A stretch of 64,000 nt of DNA from Mesaphorura yosii (GCA_009869945.1 WIXG01000146.1:114196-178195), one strand, 5' to 3'. Counted from the first letter of the stretch, positions 25,710-41,309 are shown. Notes: generated by a model not told the origin, from the letters alone. Program-made: numbers and translations.

Positions 25710-28700
25710 GAGCGGTGGCAGATTCACATCTTCACTTTTATTATTCATTCACGAAGCACGTGAGAATTGAACCATAATAATTCTACTGTCGTTCGTTCAT
25801 ATGCGTGCGGCGTATCATCATCATTATGCCATATTACGAGTGCGACAAGAAATACGTGGGGAAAGTGGATAGAAAATGGGTGCGTGAGTATTTGCACCTT
25901 CTTGCATTAAGTTGGCGTGGCGTAATGTTGCACGCTGATGAAACCTTTTAGCATATCTCACGCCTCGGCTAGGCCGTAATAACCTGAAAAAGCCCGAGTA
26001 TCCCTTTTTCGGAAACAGAATGCCTAAAAGTGTGAAAATCGTTTTCTTCCTTTCAATTTCGATTTAAAAAGACTCTTTTCTCCTTCCTTCGCTTGATGAC
26101 AGCGCTCTGCTTAACGCATTCAGAATCTTGCCTTCTTCCTTTTATCAAAGATCCGAGATGAGATAATATTCAATGGAAGTCCTAAGAACACGACTAGCGC
26201 ACGACTAGCTACAGTTTTTTTACTTCATCAGGCGTCACTGCTACTTCAGAGACCGAAGGTGATTCTTATTAAAATGGAAGGAAGATTTGCATGTGCATTT
26301 TTGATCATTTTTCATTTAGTAAAATTCTTCATACAGTCTACCACACAAACCGTCATACATTAAGCCTCTTTCGAACTACTTGTGTTTAACTTCCTTGAAA
26401 TATAAAGTCTTACCAGCGGAACAGGGCGGAAAGTGCAGGGCTCAATGCATACGGCTCAATATGACTTGATACCTAACATGACCATTGAGAGTCTCAATTT
26501 GACATTTTCTCTATATTTTTGATACAATGTGGAGTAAATTACAATGTCGACGACATTCGTACTCGTTTGGGATTAGAGCACAAGAAAGTGTGTCATATCT
26601 TCTGCCAGAATACTGGATCCACCAATGAATTTTCACATACACACAAAACGTAACATATGGTTATTGCTTTTGTATGTTTTTCTCTCCCATAAAACACAAT
26701 CTGAATAGTATGATTCGACTTTTTGGCCTACATCCGCCAATTTCATTGTTTTTGCTACTTCCACAGTCGCTATGCATGACTCGCAATGGTGCAATGCAAA
26801 GGAAAGCATATCCAATTAGCAATTCGCTGACAAAGCAAGATATGTGCGCCGCGTGGTCCTTTGAATATCTGAGGATAGTGAGGAATCTAATATCAAAGGG
26901 TGATTTGGGTCGCTGCGTTGTCGTGTCGCGGATCGTGACCTCAAATGCAGAATCATGACTCATGACTTGAGGCGCATGACTGCTCATAAACAATGAATAT
27001 GTGTCACGAGTTTTTTTTGTCGTCCAATACAAGCTGGGGTTACAAAACAAGCTTGTCAAGACCCGAGTCATGCACGCTTTCACGTACGCGTTTGGGTACG
27101 GCATATAAACACACTGCGCAATGTTTTTTGTGTTGGTACTGGGGAAAGCGATGATTAACTTGAGATCTTGTATGCAAACATATTTCTTTATTATTGCCGC
27201 CATGCATTGTCATCCCTACTCGTCTGGAGTCTGCTGTGCCCTCGTGTTTGCATTCTTGTGCATACTTTGTATATAAATTTTGAGTTCAGGCTCAAGATGC
27301 AATGCAAAAATCTCGAAGCATATTTCACTTTGGTATGCTTCGCATCGCGCACTTTGTTGTGTGCTTGATTACGATATTTTCCCATCTCATTATGCAGCGC
27401 GATTTATTCCCAGTATGTGTGTTGTGTATTGATGTCCTGATTTCATGAGCCCCGCAAAGCAGCTCTGAAGCCTGTTGTTTTAAAGCCAGTTCCTCGGATT
27501 CGGTTTTTCTTGCCTCCTATCTGATATTGCCAGTACGATTTTACGATTTCTGCCTTTTATGCAGTACCCTGCATTTAGGACGGCTGCCAAAAGTGAGGAA
27601 TACAGCACGAAATTCCCGTGCGAGTCTCAGAAAGCGGGAAGTGGAAGCGCAAGCAGTGGAAGGATTTCATTCTCTGGCACGGGAAGCAAGTAGCAAGCAC
27701 AACAACGAACAACGGAGCATAATAAAGAAATTAAATACCTCAACTTTTCCGTTTTTTATATCCTGTTTGCCGTTTTACGGCATAACTCTGCACGTGCTTT
27801 CTCTCAGCGTCTGAAGTGGTTCCTGCCTAAATAAAAGATTTCTTTATTATCATATCGTAGCAGGCAGCAGAGAATTATTTCATTTTAAAGGTCTAACCAT
27901 ATGTTGTGTTTCTCGAGAGTTGTTTATGGAATGCAATGCACTTTCCGTGCTTTATGTTTCCCTTCAACCCACTACCGGCTCGAGACATGCTGCTTTGCCT
28001 GCCTGCCTTCCAAATTTATTCCAATGGCTCATGAATAGTTCGTGCATAATGGCCAGCAATCCTCCGCACTGCTGCCGTACAATTGCATGCATGCAGATTG
28101 GATTATTTTGTGCACAAGTGTCGGGAGAAAATATTAAAGTGAATTTCAGCCCGTTTCCTTTTCCGATCTCATTTCCTGCGAAATAACAAGAAGAAGCAAT
28201 CAAAAACAAAAGAAAACCCTTACGAACGCAATAATCTGAACGTAATGACATACGAAAGGGTAAAGGACAATGTAGCGCATAGCGAGAACGTGAATTTGGC
28301 TAGCGCGGTTGATTAATGCTTTCACTGCAGTTACCAACTCACCCCGCGTAAGGAAAAGTAAAGGAATATGGTACCACTTGAGCCATTTTAGAAGAAGGAA
28401 TCATTGCCTACGTCTTTGAAACCGTCACGACTCGCAACCCCGCAACCGCGTCATTAGTGACGACGACTACGACGACTAATTTCAGGTTTGTTCATCAGCG
28501 TGTGGGCAGTCAAGCCCCGCTTCTTGCTACTGTCGCAGTCACTGTCTCGTCTCGCATCTCGCTGCGAGCAGCGGTTGATGATGTTCATCAAGAAGATAAT
28601 AATAACCATAATACGATACGCAGCATAAATATAAAGACTGGAGACGACAAAAATTGCAAAATGTAGACACACAACAGGACAGCAGCACAAAATAAATAAG

Positions 28701-31700
28701 AGCGGAAATGAGCTCGTCTCGATTCTGCCTGCGAGAAAGTGAAAGCGTCGCGCCGCGTGGCGCACGGGCGAGCGTAGATAAAGGAGAGAACGAGCAAAGT
28801 AGCAACTACGAAATAAAAATAGCTACAGCCACTGCGAATCTCCTCTCGGGCTTCGCACTTAATACCTCCAGAAGTTTTAATAATGACAATAACAAGCGCA
28901 GTCAGACTCGACCACAGTCGCAGGCTTTGGCGTGGCGTGCAAGACTTTCTCGAGATGATACAGATCAAAATAGCAGCAGAGACGCCAACGGACGGCGATA
29001 AAGTTGAGTTCCAGCTCTGAATGAGTTGGAGAGTTTGAAAGAAGCAAAACAAAACAGGGAAGGCAGTGAACTTGAGGCAGCGGAAATGTTTACTTTCGAT
29101 TTCATCAATTTTTATTGACATAGTTCACCCAATCGCGTCGTAGGAACTTCTCGTGCATCATCTTTTTGTCCTGCGAAGTGAACACTACACGACACAAAAC
29201 AAGCATGTCCACAATTCGCATTGCTTTCGCTGATTAGCCTACGCAAACGACAAGTCTTTCGTCTTTGTCCCTGTTCTGATCCGAAAAACAGTTTATCGAT
29301 CATGTCAATCCAATAAAATTCTACTTAAAATATAGTGTGAGCAAATGACACAACTATGACCAAGCCAAGCCACGGTCGTGAGCAGTCAGCCGAGTTGGTC
29401 GTCCATTTTGTTAATGTGCAATACACACCCGACCGAGTCATGTCATGCCGCACTGCCCAGCGTTCACGCTGAAAGCAGTTGAGAAATATTTCTGTCGCCA
29501 CATCAATTTACACACATGAACTCCTCTCGTCTTTCTCTTTCTCATCTCCATTGCGCCAGGCCGTGGCCATTTACGGTCGACTGTCCAAATCCTTGTATGC
29601 TTGAGCCAGACTAATTATGTGCCACCCCTTTCCTCAAGTGCACTTTGCTAAATGCCCAACGCCGAACGACTGGTGAACGTTGTGTTGATCTGTTTTTATT
29701 TTTTGCTGCTGCTGTCTTCGCTGAACAATTCTCGTTCTCTTTCATTCGCCCATTTTGGCTTTCATTCTTTCATATTTACTCAGATTCATAGTTTTCAGAC
29801 TCCGTTCTTGGCGATGAAATGATAATGCAAAAGTTCCGACTTCGTTTTGGTCACAAACATCCATTATAAGAGCGGACCAACAAAGGACCCGCTCTGCTCG
29901 CAAACTGGGTGACAATGGAAAGCAATGCGGGAAAGAAATCAAATGAATCTTCGTCGTGTATTGAATAGTTTGACAAATTTTTGTTTGCGATGCCAGCAAA
30001 TTTTGTAGGGTCTTGGAACTCTTTCCCTCCAAGTTAATTGGAGTAGAAAAACATTGGGCAGAACGCAGAATAAATTGAGAGTGTGAGGACTCGGCCTATA
30101 ATCCAGAGTCAGTTCACTAATGCACAAGTTTGGGTTCATGCAAAGGAATAAGTTTCGAGAATTTGCCGTCGCTGCTCCTGCCTTGCCGTCATCGAGCTGG
30201 CGAAAGTATTGAAAGGTTTTTGGTCCGTCGCATCTTCTGTCCTCCAAGCGAAGTGCAGGTTCAATCTGCCGCTACAAAGAAGCTCAGAAATAGTGTTTTC
30301 CGGTTTCTGTCTCCGCCTGGTCAAACTCATAGAGCACAGCACACGAACGAGAGACAACGGGACGAACAGACATAGAAAAATGTGCAAAGACAACGTGAGC
30401 GCGACGAATAGAGCAAGTGACGGCGTTCAGTAAGCACATAAAAGCACAAATACGAAAAGAATTCTTGGCAGAGTCGAATTGGCATTTCCCTCGAAATGTG
30501 AGGTTATTGTGGGCATATATTGAGCAGAGGAAAGAAATAAATGTCGGAAAACACAAGTGCACGTGGATTCAATAAATATAAGCCAGGCCATTATAATACG
30601 AAACACACAGCTGCTGCCGGTCTCGGTCTTGGACCTTTCACCATTCCCGTCGCCACACCGTCCGCGTACTCGGCGTACCAGAAATATATTACAACTCGCA
30701 GTATCGTAGAGCAGGTCAAAGATTGTGTACATATTTTACTGCGCAGCTCAACACGAGCTAGCATGACTTTTAAAAGGAACAAATAACCCGTCAATGTTGG
30801 ACGGGACGGATTTGGCAAGCAGTGGGGAAAGTTTTTGCGAAGCACAACAAAGCAAGCGAGTTTTTGTAAAAAATTTAACGACGGGAAGAAGAAAGACAAG
30901 TACAAAGTTTACAGCATCTCAGAACAAACCGGAACGGAACCCAAAGTTTGGGTTTCTGAGAAAACAATCATCAAAACAATACGCGGAGCACAATTCCAAG
31001 AACAATTTCGAGTTTCGAGTCTTTTAACTTTCGTTGGTAGATTTGACTTTCGAGGAATCCAATTTTTCCAGCTGTCAATAAGATTGGCCACCTGAACCGG
31101 GAGCTCGCTCGCTTTGATTTTTGATTCGTGTGTTTCGGTTTTGACGCCAGAGTCGGTCAGGTAAACGACATTTAGAGTTTTTCAAAAGAATCGACTTTGA
31201 AAAGTCGAAATTACAAGAACAACCGGAGATATGCAGAAAATCAAATATTTTCTTCGAAGCATTGGTTTTATTCGTAACTGACTGACGCACTAAGCGCAGA
31301 ATGTAATGTAGGATGGCCAGATTGAAGCTTCCAGCCCAGGATATGCCGACGCTGCTTATTGAGGTCGTGGCAGTGGGTGGTATTGATTGAGAGCGAAAGT
31401 GGCCCACAAAGTTGACGTGCTGCGAATGAATGATGACGGCGCGCCTGTCTCGTTGACATGGTCAAAGTTGACTGTTGAGCCGAGCCAAGCCACTCCAGTG
31501 CGCATTCGTAGATAAAAAAAACGCATTTTAGCAATTCTAAAGATCACGACATAAATAAACTAATTTGATGAATCGCGTTACAGTCGTTCATCCATCTTCG
31601 AACCTTTTCAGCTCTCCGACCAAAATTAAGCCTGACCTCTGATTCTTACAAGACGCACATCTGACTCATATCAAGTTTCTTGTAGCTGTTAAGGGATAAA

Positions 31701-32404
31701 TGACTTCTTAATGCACTGCGGATGAACAAAAGCCAAAGACTCCGGCCAAGCCAAATCTGACGATGGCTCATCCGTTATGAATTCAAATGAATTTACGAAC
31801 CAACTCGGAATAAATCACGTTGAGTAGTCTCCGGGCACCGCTGCTGCTTGCGTTACAAACACCGAAATTCACTCTTCATAAATTTTATTTTTATTACATT
31901 ATTATGTAATGTATATCTCTGCACGTGCACGTTCATGTATCCGTGTCTCGCGTCTTGTCTTGCGTTACTTTAAATTTAAATACCATAAATTCTGGCGCGC
32001 TGAGATTATGTATGATAATTTGACAACATTTTGCATCTGGAATAAAAATCACATAGAAAATGTTTGTGAGCTGGGTGCATGATTAAGCGATCCATGTTGT
32101 ATAAATGTGCTACGTGGCATGGCTGCCTTGATTCTATTTCAAAAGCGGGCGGGCGGCGCTTGTCTTAGACTTGAACACGTCTAGTCCAGGGTCAGATCCA
32201 GACCAAAGCCACGAGTGCGCCACTACAGTGTATTTAGTGCAATAAACATAAACCCGCAACCAAATGTAAGAGATACCAAGTGAATAATAATGAGGCAAAA
32301 TGCGAACGCGGAGATATCGCATTACATTCAACATTCTCTCTTTCTTTCTTGCCCTTGCTGAAGAAAGTAGAAGTAAGATTTCTGCAGGAAGGAATGCAAA
32401 ATGA

Positions 32405-32421
32405 ACGAATGAATGAATGAA
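32405..32421. repeat. GAAT tetranucleotide microsatellite
   Basis: About four tandem copies of GAAT occur in non-coding sequence. No associated gene is visible. Confidence 0.5.
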
Positions 32422-35400
32422 AGGATCGAGTATCAGTTGAATTGTTGGTTCAAGGTGCGATGAATTGTGGCTGTCTTCACATCACGCCATGCCAGGCTCT
32501 GCCAAGATGCCTTACAAGCAATACTGTCGGTTATCAGCATTCAGCATGCAAACGAAGACTTCACTGCTCCTCATCTCCTGATCGAGCTTTCTTCCCTCTT
32601 ACCTGCCTTGTGCTCGATCTTTGTGCATTAACTTCAAAATTGAATTGTGAAGAAAGCTACAATTTCGTATTTTATATTTTATTTATACATGTTCATGTAC
32701 GTGTGCGTCTTTTTCGTGAAGCCATTCTACAAGAAATATCATCTATGCTCAACAAAATTGCATTCGTTCCTGCTGTATCCAAGCAAACGGAAAGGGAATG
32801 GATGACTTTTCTATTTTGATCTTTTATTCGTACAACTCCACTTTGTGTGGGTGTATTTTCCATTTCTGTATCTGTCTGCCAGCCAGTCAGCCAGCAAGTC
32901 ATGCCACGCCAGACATCATTGCGTACTCAAGACAATGTCAGTATTGGCATTGAATAACGAGGAAGTTGAATCAGAAAGCTCAAGACAGATACAAGCGTTA
33001 GAGATCTTTTCGCGTTGAATCCGTTGCCTTTGCCACTGCCATGGCTATATCACTCACCGCCAGCAAGAGGAAGAGCAGGACGTGCGGCGCGGGATGCCGG
33101 CCCTGCAACAACAGATTCGTTCGATCTTCTGCCCTGTCAGTCCACATCGAAAGATCAATATGTCGTACTCTGGAGAAAACACTTATCGTTTGCTAGCCGG
33201 GCGATGAACAGGTTGAAGCTGAAGAGGGTAAGGCGACGGCAACGCCAAGACGCGAGATAAAAAGGATCCTAGTAAGATCAATTTTTTTAATTGGCTCACC
33301 CCGAATTTGATTCTTCCTTCCTGCCGCGCTCGTGCCTGGAAAGAAACGTCCTATTCTCTGCTCTCGCTCTCTCTTTTATTACGTGCTTAGGATGTAAATA
33401 TTTTCATTTGGCTGTGTTTCCGCCTTCGCTCCCGCTGCTACCGGAATCTCATCAGTCTGGATTGATGAATGGTCTTATTTCCAATGATATTAGATTAATC
33501 AGCGAAATTCTGAAACGCGTGCATGTTGAGGGTTGAGAATTTCTTTCTGACTCTTCCGTGAATTTATATTCGTTGATTAGCCTTAATTGGATTTGTTTCC
33601 CCGAATTTGAGTTAATATTGATTTCTTCAATTCTGGCCATTGCATTGTTATAACTGCCTGGAGAAAGGAAAAATTCAGGGCTTGATCGGACTTAAGGCAT
33701 CAGCGCTCAACAACAGCAACAGCAAGGACATGGATAAGGTGGCGACATCATTCCCATTTCGTGGCTGCAATTGAAGTATTCAAGTAGACACTCAAAAACA
33801 CAAGTATGACGAATGTGCGAAGCATGTCACGTCAAATTCAAACACTTGAAAATTGTCAACTGCTCGAGGACATAAAACTGATACAAAAATCCGCACAAGA
33901 CTCGTATAAACTTTAAACCCGCAGTTTCAAACCTCATTTCAAGTCCGTGACTTTCACTTTTCTTCCCGCTCCATTTTTCTGATACAATATTCAATTTGAG
34001 TGTGCACTGCGCGACGAGAGAAAGCGGAGAAAAGGTAAGTTGTTTCACGGTAAATTAAACTGTACATTATAGAACAATCGAAAATGGAAATAAACGAACG
34101 AACGATGTGAATGACGAGGAGACGTGGAGAGGAAAGATGACGAGAGGAAGAAAAGACTTTCTGAATGCTTTCTGGAAGTGAATCCTTACTTGTATCTGAG
34201 ATTTTCACGTTAACGCTGCCATCGTGTACATAAAATGCTGCTTCCACATTAAAACAACGCATACACATGAGCACGGGTAGCACAAGCAGAGCAAGAGAAA
34301 GGCTGCGATTGAATCTTTTACAGGATAATAAAAACACTACAGAGACATTCCTTTTTTGCATATGTAAGCGCGTGATTTTTCTCCGCCAGGCAAGACCATG
34401 GGCTTTTCCCTGCTTTCTTTTCTCCGGCTCCGATTTTCGGCGTGCAGTGAACTCGTTAAGTATGCATTAAAAATTATGCATATGTAAAACAGAAACTCGC
34501 ACACTCAGCTCGGCGAACGTGCCCAATTTCTTTTTGGACATCTCAATCCGTATTTCTGGAGCCAGATAGCTGGGCTCAGAACGAATTTAGCAATTTTAGC
34601 CTGCGAAATCATTATTTTCTATTGACTTTCTACTGCAATCTCAAAATTGGCAGTTAAAGCAAAGAGATGTGGGATTCTTAGGCCCCCACCTTCAAAAATC
34701 AATTTGTATCGTAATGAATGCCTACACCGAAATTGTTCCTTATGCATAATTTTGCCAGATAGTGTAGAGCTGATGCGCTGATACTGATCAAGTGTGTGCT
34801 TCAATCGAAATTAGAAACTAAGAGGAAAGTCAATTTATCTTTTAACAGGGGCCTTCAACCATTCTTCAACGTATTAATTTCCATTTTCCAATCGGGAGTG
34901 AAAAAATCGGATGAGAAACGTTGAAACCTACGTACAAACCACGAACGTCCCTTTGTACTCACCTGCATCAATGAATTACAACTATTTGTATCAAATATCA
35001 AGAATTTATTAACGTCATCCCAGTGCAGTGTTATTGTCGAGCGGAAGTAAATTGTTTCTTCAAATGTATGCTAGTGTGAATTCAACGGGAATAAGATACG
35101 ATACCCAAGCCAGTTTTTGGCGTTCAGTGACGCAAAAGAAGCGGGAATCACCTGGTGGTCATATTTTTCTTTCTCAAGATGCTTGTTAATACTCTAAATA
35201 CAGTACTTTAAGGGAGTAAGAGCCCATTCAAAAATAAAAAGCGAGCATGTTTCACGGAAGAGCTGCACTCGCGGGAGAAGCAGAATGCAGGAGTCGAGAG
35301 AAAGGCGATTTGCCAAGTTTAATTTATTGTATTCATAAACGTTAAGATGGGAAGATCAAGAAACTATGAGTCGTTGTCGAAAGAGTAGATGAAAATGGGC

Positions 35401-38400
35401 TTACTGTGAACTGATAAGGCTTTCAAATAGAAAAGAAATAACAAGTTAACTTTCTTAACATAACCATTAAAACTCGCGCGTTCTGACATATGACGCTCAA
35501 GGCGTGTCTAATTCAAAACCAGGACCTTCGTTTGTGCGCTTTAATAAGTTCCTGTTGTAATTCAATTCGGTAGAGTTTAATGGCTCGCTATCCGGAGTTT
35601 CCTTTACCAATTCTTTTTACGCTCGCAAAATTCGGTGAATTTGTTCGAGATTGTTGCAACGGCCGACTTTGGTTTCAACTCCATTCATCTCTTTTCGTCA
35701 TTTGCATATCAAATCATCACTAACATACTTTCGCTTGTGTTGGTGACACAATTCTCGTTCTCGTCTTCGTCCCGTCATTCGCAGGGGTCCCGGAAGATTA
35801 CTAACAGCCACCACCGCGCATCGAGACGAGGCAAACATGAACATGATACAAAGATCATGGCAGCAGATTGCGACTCGAGAAACTCGCAGCTCGAACGTGA
35901 ACGTGTTCTGGGTCGTGCATTGTGCTTTGTGCGGTGGAACAGAGTAATTTTTCATAACTTTAAAGAATGAGCATTTTATACAATACAAGATATAAAAACT
36001 GAACATCTCATTCTTTCTCGAGCATTCGTCCGCGTGTTTTACAACAGCCATTTTCTCTGCGCTCTCACGCTTCCCTCACGATTGTGTACAGGCAATAAAA
36101 AATTTGATGTTTACCACATTTTATACTTCTTAAGCTGCCGAGTTCGCGGTACGCATTTGCTAACACGGAAATCTCCAAGCAAGAAGCAGAAGAAAACAAA
36201 GAAATCTTCAGAATTACATCTCTGCAATGTTATTCTTCTCTTAAGCTTTCCACAAAGGACAATTTAACAAATACGAAGAAAGTTGTTCTGATAACAAACT
36301 TGCGCGCATGAGTGCGAGCACGAAGCAGTTCATTGTGGGAGATAACTCACATTACACGTAAAACTTCTTACTTCTTCAGACCCTTTATGGCGTAGCGCAA
36401 CAGAAGCGAGACTCTGCGAATGGCTCAAATGAACTATTTCTTTCTGTGGCTCACCGTGCCGGATGAAACTTTTCATTTTTCTTTGTCGTGGCGTACAGAG
36501 TTTCAAGATAAAGTAATAAAGATTACGAAGAAAACACAAACACGGGAATCAACGATTTTAAAAATCCCACCATTTGTCATTTCTCGTTTTTCGCAAAACC
36601 CGCAGCAGTTGCAGTTCCATTCCGTTTCTGAGTTTGGATCGACTCATCGAATCATACGTTAACATCGACTCGCGTGAGTTTATCCCATTGTTGACGCTTC
36701 GTTCTTCTTTCTTTGTGTACAGGTTGCGCGTTAATAAAATTGTGAGTGAACTTTCAACTTTACCTTTCCCTTTGATTCCATTTTACTTTCTCTCCTGTTC
36801 GTCTGTACGAATAATGCCTTGGATTATCTGAAGATGTTCCCGGCACAGCACAGAATGATAGCCAAGTTGGTTGCAGGGTGCACGCATGTGTGTGCACATA
36901 ACATCAAATCTTTTCCAGGTTGTCGCGTCCTTCCATTTTGCCCACACTACCCATTTTTTCTTCTTTCACGCTTCAGAAACGGTGCCGAAACTGAACTTTG
37001 GGACAATGCGAATTTCTCTGCTTGCTCTTGCATGCATGTACGCACCTACCTCCAAAAATATATTTATTCGATGCATTGCTGCAGTACAAAAGAGTTTCAG
37101 AACAAAATGGGGCATACGAATGTATTTGAAGATTCTTCAACCTTTATCTGTATTCGAATTGAAGAAATGGAGTGTGAATACGTAACAATAGAATAATTTC
37201 GAGTTCAAGAACGAAGTACTCTGACTAAATAACAACTATGCTTCAAAACCAGCGTTTTAAGCAAATCTGCAAGAAGAGACGACAAAAGTTGGACTCTTTT
37301 CCTGGCATTGAACTCTCAGAGCACATGTGGACAGATAATTGGATTACAAGAATTGCTGGAATAATTTTTGGCAGGCTGAAATATGATTTCTGCATTTCCC
37401 TCTAATGAACTTAAAACTTCATGTCACGTTCGCAGTGCACAATACCAAAATAACCAACTCGGTGGCTGCTTGCAAATTCAACCTCTGATTTGCATTCATG
37501 GCTTTCTGCAAAAATTTTCCAGAAGCCAGTCTGCCCAAGAACTGCGAAACACTCGCCATCTCAAACCATTCTGTGAATCATCTATGACATTCACTATCAC
37601 TTCATATTCTATCTGAGCATCCTAAAAAGTGTAGACAACCTTCACAAAAGGTATGTAGCTTTGTTGCTCCGAGGCTTTTGCATAAATTGGCTAAACATGG
37701 CCAGCACAAGTTCGCGTCATTTGTTAGTCACCTTTGAAAACGTTTTTGGAACTTCAAGTTAAACTGAAACTTTTCCATTGGCATATTTGTTTTGAAAGAT
37801 TATTCTAAATAGATCCTGGCATATAACTATCAAACTTGTTTATTGTTGTTATATATGATTAAGGACCGTATTGTACCGGGCTAAAAGCAGTCCGGCTTAG
37901 TTTTGTTATTCCTGGCTAGTGTGATCGTTCTCCTGTACAAAATTGGCTGAACAGAAGTTATCCTGTCAAAAGCAAGATTTTGACTCTGAGTTTCACGATC
38001 TCGCAGAGAATGCAACGCGCTCGCCGTTTTTTTTTATTTGCATAGCGTTTGATGCGAGACGAGGGATAAAAAGAAGCTATGCCAGATTGCTCGGATCGCG
38101 GTTGTACGGCACGTGGTTCCTAAATTAGTGGACAAAAATCAGCAATTATGTCATATGGAGGCATGGTATGAGGTTAGAGTTCGCAGTTTGTGCCAACTTT
38201 ATGATGCAGAGATTGAAATATGCGCTCCACTCGTCCGGTTTCTGTGCCTCTGCCTCGACTAATCACAAACTGCCTCCATTGAAGACTTGCAAGAGCAGTC
38301 AACAACCTCCTGAGATTCGTCCCTGAACTCCTGGATTCATTTTACCCGATGACTTTGATTGATTCTTCACGGAACACTGGCATGGCGTTCTCTGTCTCTG

Positions 38401-41309
38401 AAGAGCGCCCGAGACTTGACGTAGATTCATGAAATCGAGCCTGGCGCACATGCAAAGCATATTATTAGTGCTGCAGCCAATAAGTACCTTATTACACGTT
38501 ATGCTATGTGAACTTATTACATGAATCCCGTCCTTCGTATCTTAACAAATTTGTTTTCCTGTCAACTCAGCGAACGCTTCATCAATATCATCTTTTTCTC
38601 TCTAATTTTGATTCCTTCTCATCTTTTCCTTCTGAAATTGAGCGTTGGGCTACGAATTTACTCCATCAACCGTGACTTGCTTTCATGTGAGGGAAAGATG
38701 AAAACGAGCAGAAGCGAATGCGAAAACAGGTAATCTCGCCTTTCGCCTTACTTTCTCCATTTATGGAACAGAAGCACAATGTACTTCAATGCAGAGCAGA
38801 TTGTTGCCCTCCTTCGTTCTCGTGACCTCCTTGGTTTGGTTAAACAAAAATTGACCGAGAGCGTATTTCAGCACAATTTCTGATAACGCGTATCCAGAAC
38901 TATAGTATGTACTATTAGCTCCAAATTCTTTGCTTCTTGCGAGTCCTGAAGACACTGCAGCTTCACTTCTTGTCACATTAACGAGTGGCTCTTCAAATTA
39001 ATAGTTAATGTTGGTGAGGAGCTAGATGGTCTAGATTGAAGGTTTACCCTGTTCAGGTCCTCTCACAGCACATTGTCTACAGAATCTCATACATCATCCA
39101 AACAAAGAGCGATGATTTACTCGTCTTGTTCATTTACCCATTATCCGTGCGCAGTGAGCAATTTCGCTTGTACACAGAGCGGAACAAATAAATTCCAAGA
39201 CAGTGAAGACCGCGTGACCAGAATTGGGGCAGAGTTGGCCCATTTCTAATTGTGACGAGTGCGAAGAGAATAGTCGAGGAGGGAGTCGTTTGATTTCATT
39301 TAGTGTGATTATTTGGCACAGAGAACACGGCACGAATTCAAATACCAGGAAGTCAGGATGAACTCGCCAGCAATGAGTAGTTTTATTCAATGGAACTTCC
39401 AAGGTTTGGGAACTGAAAACCAGATGTACTGAATTCTCGTTGAGATTATCCTTAAGACGATAACAGCCTAGGAAAAACAGTAGAAGAGAGTACCGTTTGA
39501 GAACCGGTTTCTTGTCTTGTAGTCGTGCATGGGGAAATCTATTGAAATTTAAAGTTAGCCAAAACTTTGCTGGAGCAGGAAGAAAATTGAGAGAAAATGA
39601 GTCCGATTTTGCATAATGTAAAATTATAGAAAGCGGGCCGAGTGTAAGCCAAACGAGAATAGGATGACAATACGGGCGCGTCTGCCAAACTTTCTCCAGG
39701 AATAGTCTCCAAGAATAACAATCTTTTCCCTATTATTCTAATAATACTTCCCCGAGTCTAGGAATTCTATTCTATTCACAGTAAGTACAATGCAGAAAAC
39801 TTTAGTTTTACCCTTGAAGAGAATGGCTGGCTAATGAGTTCGGATTTGCTGCTCGCTCCTGATTTTCACCTCACTATTTCTTTTTCAGGGCGTGTGATGC
39901 TTTCTTTTGAGCTTGTATTCGCATAAAATTCAGACGCGTTTCAGCTCCGCCCGCATTCAAACCAAAATTTGCGATTATTAACGTTTTTTAATCCAGCCTT
40001 TCGCAATGACAAACATTTTAATAAATAACGTTGCAATAAAGAAACATCGCGACGCGAGTTGGAAATGTAAAATTCCTTCATGATGAACGAATTAATCTTG
40101 CTGTGCGGTTTAGTTCCTGTTACCCAATTTTCGTCGCTGATTGATTAATTGCTGCGTTTTAAGCCTGAATTAAAAATTCCACACGCATTTAATTCCGAAT
40201 TCTGCGACAGCGGCGGCCACAGCGGTGTACTTTCCATGCCCCTGCCTCTACGAGACTCGAACATGAAATATGGCATCAGGTTAAGAGGTCACGTGTGGTA
40301 TTTTTAATTAGCAATTTGGAGGCTGAGCAAACAACGAACAACAGGCTTATACCACAAATTAAATTGATGAAATTAATCTGGACCTTGTTAAGGGTAGAAA
40401 ATGAACTTATGGCTTGGGACCGAATAGGACTATAATCTACCGCTCTTTATCAGCAGCGAGAGGTGTTCTTCTAGAAAATGATTCGGCCAAATATAAATTA
40501 CATATAAATCTCCTGCTCGCCTGCGAGTTGCGACCTATGCTTGTCTTTTGTACTGTTCAGCACACTTTCGCTCCAGCCAACCAATTTCGGAGAGCTTTAG
40601 AATTCTTAAAAAGAAAATCATATTATGCTCTCTTCTTGCTCATTGAAGCCAATAATTGGTATGTTGGCCAACCTCCAAACCATGTAATTGAGTTTCACTT
40701 GTCCAGCTCCTGCAGAACAGGACATTGAAGAACAGAATACCTTCAAGAAAGGGTTCGTTGGCTGGAAGTAAGGAAGATACTGGCCGTGGCTTCCGTAGAT
40801 TTCAATTTCTTTACAGGGAAGAGGAAAGAGGAGTTTGAGTTTGATTCGTCTGATTTCAGCATGAAAACCTTCTTGATTTCTCTTTTAGCACATTCAACTC
40901 ACGTAAATTAAATCCTTTACAGTAGAGTACGGGCCACACTTTCTAAATTCATAAAATAACTTACTGTAAGAATCATGAAGAACTTTTACGAAACTGGAAT
41001 TCTACTATATCATCGACAAAACTAAAAAGTTTGATTTAAATTTTTAATCCATCAAAATATTAATAACAAGCAGATACAATAGAACTATAGGAGAATTGTA
41101 ACAAAAATTAAGAAAGAAAAGAGCGTATTATATTTACGACCGCCTTCTGCTGACTGAAATCTGCTTCCTCTGTACTTCGGCATTGGAAGATGTTTCTTGG
41201 TTTACTACGAAGCCTTTGGCGCTTTTGGGTTCAGACTTCGACACGGGCGACTGCTTTGTTATTTTTAAGTGCTTAATGCTTAGCAACTCAGTTCAATCAA
41301 CTACTGTGC

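Larger units (their letters stand above)
23520..41170. other. Gene desert of about 17.6 kb
   Basis: No exon with recognisable domain content is seen on either strand. Open frames up to 180 codons occur but have no signal peptide, domain or splice partner. The stretch contains a GGCA tetranucleotide run near 25,692-25,709, a GAAT run near 32,405-32,421, a poly-T run near 38,027, and many scattered AGGCAG/GCCAGGC-like words. It may hold regulatory DNA or lineage-specific non-coding transcripts, but nothing in the sequence proves this. Confidence 0.5.

Noticed and set aside
26661-27203. 180-codon open frame on the minus strand in the gene desert
   Set aside because: No domain, signal peptide or splice partner; composition is irregular and an open frame overlaps it on the other strand. 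Length alone is not enough in 64 kb.
28588-29121. 177-codon minus-strand frame with hydrophobic stretches, and an opposing plus-strand frame
   Set aside because: Hydrophobic residues come from TTT/TTG-rich sequence. No topology or family pattern is consistent, and frames overlap in both directions.
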